From positions 62,001 to 126,000 of the forward strand of contig MARA01000060.1 in the NCBI GenBank assembly GCA_001792895.1: DNA of 64,000 nt. Direction: 5' to 3'. Under the pieces are notes generated by a model that saw only the letters and a program-made list of their open reading frames with translations, was not told where the DNA came from and ran no database searches. How positions within the stretch are numbered: position 1 is the stretch's first letter; each line of letters starts with the position of its first letter. Shown here piece after piece: positions 57,626 through 64,000 of this stretch. Source of the DNA: Lentinus brumalis (Eukaryota; Basidiomycota; Agaricomycetes; Polyporales; Polyporaceae). The position numbers and the translations under genes are program-made.

Positions 57626-58059
57626 GGTGAACCTCTCATACGAATGCGCACGCTTTCTTACTTGAAACTTTCGCCTCCTAGTCAAAAGGCGCAGCGAGGA
57701 TGACGGTGTCGTGCGATAGCTCCGAGGGCGTAGATATCGACTTGACAGGGAAGTGATTAGTCGTGAGGAATTGAGGGATCATCGACCGCCACCCATGGCT
57801 AGGACGTCACCTTCGCGCACTCTTTCTCACCCCAAGCTCCCGTGAGTGCGGTACACGCGGTCTCTTCGAAACGTTCGTACATCATACTGATGTCCGTCGA
57901 CTCACCAAGCCAAAAGCTGGATGCCGAGCCAAGTGAGATGAAAGGGAAGTTCTTATTGCGTGCTCAGTAATATCCATACAATTAAAGCTTCATTCCTCCG
58001 GCACTAAATCAACGATGTCATCAGTACACCATCTAGACGTGAGCGAGCGCTGTTTTCAA
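57626..58059. other. Intergenic, no gene seen
   Basis: About 430 bases between the monooxygenase relic and the intact monooxygenase. No earlier exon of the relic could be found here. Confidence 0.5.
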
Positions 58060-60662
58060 TCACTGACCTGGCGGTCTATCCACGAACTCCTCGCCGAGGT
58101 ACCACGCCCCTGGGAGTTGGCATGTTAGCACCATATGCACCGCGGCGTCACTGGAAAACGTACTGTCTCCTGTCGAGGTCCTCTCGTTGTGCGTCTGACC
58201 GTCCCCGAGCCAGTAGAGCCTGTTCGAGACATCGTCTGCACGGGAGTAGTCGTAATCCTCCCACCGGGGGTGCTGCAGGGCCCTCAGAGCATGCAGGTTG
58301 GACCCTGCATCACGAATGTGTTGTTAGCGGCCGTATCTGCTGTAGCGACACGGCTAGCGCGTACCTGGCCATAAGCCGACGATCCGCCCCTCGTCCTTGC
58401 CCAGCTTGTACCACGAGCGACATTTGTCGCTGAAGACGGTCTTGGAACAAGCAGCGGTCAGATGGTATCACGCGGCGCTGTGTCACGTTCGAAATATACC
58501 TGCGGGAAGTAGCTCTAAGGGACAGTCAGCAGGTTGTTCGAGACTTCGAGTACGTCACGGTAGAATTGAGCATCACAAACGCACCTCGATATACTGGTCG
58601 AAGTCTCGCACGGCATCCACTTTGACCTCTATGCTCTTCAGTCGTTCGCGCTGCATCTTCGCGGTGGCCTGAACAGCGTAGTCGACAGCGGACTCAATGA
58701 TAGGGATGAGGACTCCGGCGCCGATGAGGGAGTTCGGACCCAGGACTGTGAACATGTTCGGGAATTCGTCGACGCACATCCCCAGATAGGATGTCGGGAA
58801 TGGCTTCCATTTCTCGTTCAGCGCCACACCATTGCGTCCGATAATATCGAACGGAAGCTGCCAGGACACATCGTATCCTTGGTCGGCCATTAGAGACGTG
58901 CATCCGGAAAGGATGGCGACATACCGGTGGCGCAGAGGATGATGTCCAACTCCTGCTGTTGGCCGTCCTCTGTCTCAATTCCGGACTCGGTGAACCGCTT
59001 GATCGGGCTCGTGATGAAGTCGGTCTGCTCACATCTTGCGTCAGCGAGAGCCACTGACAAAGTTACTTAGGTGGGGGACTGACGTTGTCTGCGCACAAGG
59101 CCTCCAGATACCCCGGACCCGGAGTCAGCCGCCTGCACGACACAGGGAAAGTTGGGATCACTGTGAACGGAGCAGTATAAGCCAAGCTGTGCAACAGTGA
59201 TAGGTGAAGTACGAACGCCTCTCTGCAATCCAAGGTTTCTGCGCAAGTTGTGTTTCCATCTTCTTTCGGAACGCTTCCTGTAGCTCAGCCGACAATTGGC
59301 TTCCTCGGACTGTGTAGGAGTGCATGGACTTCCCATGACGAGTAGTCAGACAGACATGCTTGCCTCTACGATTGAGCATACGGACGACTTACGTTGACGA
59401 GGCTTTCCATGGTACGTCTGAAGCGCTGGAAGTGCTCGGGATCGGTCTTGAATCGCTCGATCTCCTCGGGAGTGAAGACGACTGCAGTTCGCGCTGTGAG
59501 AGTAGCCCCAGGAGACGCGCGCTGCGACTCACGTTCACCATCTTGAGGAACCGTGTCCCGCCCCAAGAGTTCCGAAAATGTTTCGCCGGCGAAGGGAACA
59601 GCGATCCATGTCTGGCCGCGCACGTAGGTGACGAGCTTCGACACCTTCGGATGCACTGCAGCGACAGTCTGGATCGCACTCGATCCCTATCGTGAGGTCA
59701 GACGAAAACGACTCTCTTGAACGGAGCTGCGAATAGACTCACCGAGCCGATGACGCCGACCTTCTTGTCCTTCCAATCCCCGGCGACCTGCTCCCAACTG
59801 CCGCCCTCCGGGAAGAACTGCGCCGTATGGTACACTTCGCCCTTAAAGTCCTCCCTACCCGGGATGTCCGGCCACTTCCATCGACTGAGAGCTCCGAAGG
59901 CTGTCAGAAAAACGTCGGCGACGTCCTCGAACTCCTCGAACTCGGTCTCGCTGCCGATTTTGGGCCTGCGGATGCGGACGTGCCACTTGCAGGTCGCCTC
60001 ATCGTATCGCGCGTGAACCATCTCGTGTCTAAGCTTGATGTAGCGCATGAGCTTGTACTTGTCGACGACGTCCTGGAGATGCTGCTGGATCTCGTGGCCT
60101 GGGGCATAGAAGGAGGACCAGTCGCGCTGAAGCGAGACCAGTCAGCTCGGAGTTGCCGCAGGTATGGGTCAGAATACCTTGTCCTCGAACGAGAACTGAT
60201 ACTGTGGCAGGTTGTCAGATGGCGCCATACTCACGGAGAATTTGAGAACATACGCAGTGAGCCGGGATGTCGCACGCGACTCCGCTATATAGACGATGGG
60301 TGAAGTAGTGGGTAAGTCAATCCTGTCATGCAAAGACTGGGCTACTCACGGATAGCGGTTGTTGTACCATGTCCCGCCGACCCCAGCACTCTTCTCGTAT
60401 ATAGTCAAATCGACGTTCGGTATCTTCTGCGGGAACCTGTAACGTACCGGTCGGCGGTGAGTCCCCCTCGCGAAGACGCGTCGTGCTATAGCACATACCT
60501 GATCCCAGCGAGTATGCCGCTGAACCCAGCCCCGATAACGATGACTTTGATGGGTCTATACTCGTCAATCGCGAAGTCCCCGAGCTTGATCTTGACAGGA
60601 GTTGGCGGAATGGGCTCCGCCGGTGCTGGCTCAGAAGCAGGGCGCGATTCTCTGCCACCCAT
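58060..60662 (-). CDS. Baeyer-Villiger type flavin monooxygenase
   Basis: FAD- and NADPH-dependent class B monooxygenase, expected to oxygenate a ketone or related substrate in the cytosol. About 600 residues in about twelve exons. The ATG at 60662 gives MGGRESRPASEPAPAEPIPP. The FAD Rossmann motif is VIVIGAGFSGILAG, followed by VDLTIYEKSAGVGGTWYNNR and GVACDIPAHC. The Baeyer-Villiger fingerprint is FKGEVYHTAQF at about 59850, with Phe where the consensus has Trp. The NADPH-binding motif is VGVIGSGSSAIQ, split by an intron after GS. LDIILCATGY precedes the C-terminal part with YLGMCVDEFPNMFTVLGPNS, TVFSDKCRSWYKLGKDEGR and the end NRLYWLGDGQTHNE / RAWYLGEEFVDRPPGQ. No break was found. It runs in the same direction as the neighbouring methyltransferase 650 bp away, a plausible but unproven shared pathway. 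Confidence 0.86.
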
Positions 60663-61309
60663 AGCGGAATGAAACGATGGGTAGTGGGGTCTGCAAACAC
60701 ACCACGGTCACCCGACGAGTTATAAAGCTCGCGCCGTCTCAGCTGCTCCCGAAGATGCGGGAAAGTACGTGTGAGGGGCTTGTCATCCTTGGGCCCGGCG
60801 ACCGCGCTCTCATGGTGCTATGACTGAGAATGAGTGCCAGAACATACGGTCGCGCTCAGAAACGGAGGCCGAGTGCACTGCCAAGTTCGGTACGCCCGAT
60901 GCTGCCTTCGACGGGTCCCTTGAGCGCGATGATTGTCATCTTGATTTTGGTAGTAATCGTCACCGGTGGCCGACCGTGACGAGACGGTGCTTCTTCTGCG
61001 GATTCAGAGAGCTTCTTAGTAGCTTCTCCTGGAGCTTCCGTGCCTGCGCCGGGGGCCGTGGAACTTCATTGAGTCGCGTGACACATGGTGGCAAATAGAC
61101 ACGATGAGCATTGCGCACGGTCTTCGGTGTCGTCTACAGCACTGTCTAGAGAGAACACCCCGATTCAAGACGTAAACGATCTCAGAACATAAATAAGCGT
61201 TGCTGCTTGTTGAAGATAATGACCCACGAAGCGAGGGAACGTGATACCCCCAAAACAATCACGAGGGCTGGAGGCCGCCGTAGAGGCCGCCGCTATCGAC
61301 TGCATCGCT
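60663..61309. other. Intergenic between monooxygenase and methyltransferase
   Basis: About 650 bases holding the monooxygenase promoter and the 3' flank of the methyltransferase. No other gene or repeat was recognised. Confidence 0.45.
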
Positions 61310-63422
61310 CTAGACCGGGACAGCGGTCGTGTAAGCCCACAGGGAGCCGACTGCACGCTTGACGCGCGTAATCTTCCATCCAGACGCGTTCGTGAGAGCC
61401 TCGTACTCGCGGTAGGTGCGCTCCTTAGCGTTGAACCTTCCAAGCATCTGGGGCGACGCATCAGCATCATAGGGTCAACAGCTTCGTTCGCCGAGAAGCA
61501 ACAAGCGGATGAGGAGGATACAACGGAGGACGGAGACGCACCTGGATGTCGAGGATGTACCCGTTGGCGCTGGCACGACCGAGGTTCGGAAGGAGAGGAG
61601 AGCCCTCAGGAACGAGGGAGCGGACCGCACCCAGAGCTTCCGACCCTTCCTGGCCGCTCTCGTTGTCGACACAAGCGTACGCGAGCATGTTGTCGATCCA
61701 GAGGAGCTTCGTGTTTGGGCCGGCTGCCGCGCGCAGCGTCTTCAACAGCCTGAGATGCCGCGTGAGAGATCAGTTACACACGCGCACGAAGGGAAGGCGA
61801 GACGCACTCGAGGACGTAGCTGTCCGGCCAGTTGTGTGCAATCGCGCGGATGAACATCACGTCGGGATGGACGACGGTGCCGACGCCGGGGACATCGAAG
61901 GGGCGCTGCGGCTCGAAGAAGTCGTGCGCATGGTACGACAGACGGCCAGAGTCGAAGATCTCAGCGTACTTTCCTCCCCAGGCCTGTGACCGACAGTCGG
62001 GATATGCAGGGACGACGCGCGATGGGCGCGGGAGAATGTAGGCACAGTTCACATGCAGGCGGGCACAAACGTATCATGGGTACCGAAAGACGATATAGAC
62101 GTCAGGGACACAATGCGAGGAAGGTTGGGGCGGGCACTGACCTGACGTCCGATCGCGACGACTGGTGCGCGGTCCTCGACCACGAAGCGCAGGTGTGGGT
62201 ACGCCTCTGCGAGGATGAGCGAGATGGTTCCGATACCTCCTCCAATGTCGACAACGACCGAGTCCTTCGGGAGCTCTTCCCATGGGAACCCTGCGGAGTT
62301 CGCATGTCACGTCAATATGTCTGAATGCTTGCAACCCTGAATTCGGCGGATTGCATGCGACCGAAAGCTCACCGTGGATGATGTTCTCAGCGATCTCAAA
62401 CTGCTTCGTCCCATGCATAGCATGTCCGAAACGCGTGAGTCTGTGCTCGTTGCCCGGCTGCTCGATCCACTCGTAGTACTTGAGAGGGGTCTTGAAGGTG
62501 AAATTGAACGCCGAGTCAGTCTTGGACCCGCCGTCGTTCAGGAGCCAGTCAGTCAAGTTGGTCATGAGCTTGAAAACCTCGTCGCCACTGCGAGACAGGA
62601 ACAAGTGAATTCCGGCAAGTAAGGAAGAGAAGCGAGCACACGCACGCGGTGGCGCAGTATGCAGCGACGCCATCTGACTCGTCGTACTTAGTTCCCGGGC
62701 TATTCAGAACTTGATGAGGACATAGCGTGGTACCAGGCGAAGAAAACTCACGCGTCTCTGAGCTGCTCGAACGATTTGCCCGAGTCGATATACGAAGACA
62801 GGCGATTGTTCGTGAAGACGTCCGGGGTGACTTCGCGAAGCCAGTGGAAGGTCGCGAGGATGCGAAGTACATGGCCTGATGTGGATCAGAGAGGGACATG
62901 CACATAAGCGAACCGAAGGTACACACTCAGTTTCGACGAGTCAAGCTCGACGGGAGGCCCGTCCGTCTTCCAGCTGCGTAGCGCAGTGATCTTCTTCGCG
63001 ATCTCCTTGACATGAAGACCGCCTGGTCCGGCCTCGCGGAGGATCTCGACTGTATTGCTGGCCTCGAGGAATTGGAGACAAGCGACAACGTTGGTCTAGT
63101 TCACAAGAGTGAGAACGAAACTATCGAAGAGTTAGATAGAACATACCGAGTTAATGCCCTCAATCAGAGAGAACCAAGGCTTGTTGACCGTGGCCGAGAG
63201 CTGCCCCGCAGCCGAGACGATGCGATTAGCCGCGGCGAACACGGTGTGGTCGACCCTCAGGTCTTCTGCCCTGTCGACCTCTGGAGCATGCTTGAGGCTA
63301 GTATAGTACGGAGCGTCCAGAGATGGAAAATCTAGCGACTCGGCCTGGTAGACCTTCTCGATCTCGGTGATCGCTTCACCGATGACGGTATGGAGTGCGC
63401 GTAGAGTAGCGAAGGTCGTCAT
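61310..63422 (-). CDS. O-methyltransferase, Methyltransf_2 family, copy 2
   Basis: Paralogue of the gene at 39145-41164, with the same exon order. The start is MTTFATLRALHTVIGEAI. The first intron falls after SLIEGINS and leads to TNVVACLQFLEASNTVEIL. YYEWIEQPGNEHRLTRFGHA and FEIAENIIHG precede the SAM-binding exon (VVVDIGGGIGTISL, read from 62220-62275 on the minus strand). VVEDRAPVV and WGGKYAEIFDSGRLSYHAHD follow, then the catalytic His segment FIRAIAHNWPDSY. The C-terminal exons read LLWIDNMLAYACVDNE, LPNLGRASANGYILDIQ and MLGRFNAKERTYREYEALT, ending WAYTTAVPV. About 450 residues. All SAM-binding and catalytic motifs are present. It lies beside the monooxygenase, while copy 1 does not. 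Confidence 0.86.
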
Positions 63423-64000
63423 GGCGGGCTGTTAGAGTCTGGGCGAGGACGAGTCGGCGTGTCATCGAGACTTTATACAGCATGTCCTGCGCACTAGATA
63501 ACAGAGGAGGCTGCTGAGAACCGACGGTGTCTGTTGTAGAGACGCAGACCTCCCTGGCGCGACAGCATGAGAGTCCGCGGTGTCGGCTGACAACTGTGGT
63601 CATTCAGTAGAGACCACTTGTCCCATATTGTTGAGTATGACAAAACAGAGGCTTGGTACGGTACCGCCGGCGTCCGAAGTACGTCGGTGTCCTATGTTCG
63701 GACGTTGTTCGACTGTGTCTGCGATGAGAAAATGTTAATAGAAGCCCGACAAAACTGTTCAGGCGGATAACTACATCATGCGTTGCACATGTCGACGTGG
63801 CAGCCTGGGCGTGAGTTGGAACTGCAGCTGCACGTACTGTCAATAAGAAGTCAAGGTGGGAGCGATCCCAATTACTGGGATCTGGCGCCACCTGCGGGTG
63901 TCCAGCACCGTGCGTGACAAGCGTAGATAGGTTTAATCTGTGGGGTGTAATCGCATGTCCGAGCCCTCTCGACATGAGAGTGGAAGGGAGGATATAGTTG
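63423..64000. other. Upstream region of methyltransferase copy 2, to window edge
   Basis: About 580 bases with only short frames. The first 100 or so are likely promoter and 5' UTR for the methyltransferase. The sequence TACTGTCAATAAGAAGTC at 63835-63852 resembles TATTGTCAATAAGAAGTC at 46571-46588; the meaning is unknown. Confidence 0.4.

Overview
This window looks like nuclear DNA from a filamentous basidiomycete, most likely a wood-decay-type agaricomycete (Polyporales is an inference). The genes have many short introns of about 45-65 bp with GT..AG ends and CTNAC-like branch sites. The recognisable families are fungal: F-box proteins, a bestrophin-like channel, a Baeyer-Villiger type flavin monooxygenase, Methyltransf_2 O-methyltransferases, and a conserved agaricomycete protein of unknown function. 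I see no operons, rRNA, tRNA or CRISPR.

The main feature is a dispersed array of thirteen loci encoding, or once encoding, a two-domain protein. Its C-terminal domain carries a zinc deaminase signature (HCE, then CxxC 25 residues after the Glu). The best guess is the OTT_1508-like group of the cytidine-deaminase superfamily, which is known to be expanded in fungi. The loci lie at 1.6-3.2, 9.0-10.3, 10.8-12.3, 13.2-14.5 (minus), 14.8-16.3 (minus), 22.8-23.4, 24.0-25.7, 26.2-27.7, 28.3-30.0, 32.0-33.8, 48.8-50.3, 54.3-55.6 (minus) and 55.9-57.3 kb (minus). Eight look intact and five are broken. Subfamily 1 (LLALYAY N-terminus, four exons) is at 1.6, 10.8, 14.8, 24.0 and 32.0 kb. Subfamily 2 is at 13.2 kb, with two pseudogenes at 9.0 and 22.8 kb. 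Subfamily 3 (LALYPH N-terminus) is at 48.8, 54.3 and 55.9 kb. The genes at 26.2 and 28.3 kb are divergent singletons. A phase-1 intron at the junction of the two domains is shared by all copies in which it can be read, so the whole array comes from one ancestor.

Between the deaminase genes from 0 to 35 kb lie diverged repeat modules: Q at 3.2-5.3, 16.6-17.3 and 30.0-31.7 kb, and P at the left edge, 5.3-8.6 and 17.3-20.2 kb. The order P / subfamily-2 pseudogene / subfamily-1 gene occurs twice, showing that a multi-kilobase block was duplicated. A motif with core GCCCTAAA lies about 200-330 bp upstream of four deaminase starts and at the head of each P module. In front of the first gene, a 943-bp non-autonomous hAT element with a perfect 8-bp target duplication sits between this motif and the start codon.

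The 35-48 kb stretch holds ordinary genes: a class V PLP aminotransferase, an unknown conserved protein, an O-methyltransferase, two F-box proteins and a Ser/Thr-rich GPI-type cell-surface protein. A bestrophin-like channel lies between two subfamily-3 deaminase loci. The right end carries a small metabolic group: a relic of a monooxygenase C-terminus, a full-length Baeyer-Villiger type monooxygenase, and a second O-methyltransferase paralogous to the one at 39-41 kb. Exon boundaries were read by eye from splice signals and paralogue alignment. Family names rest on recognised motifs, not database searches.
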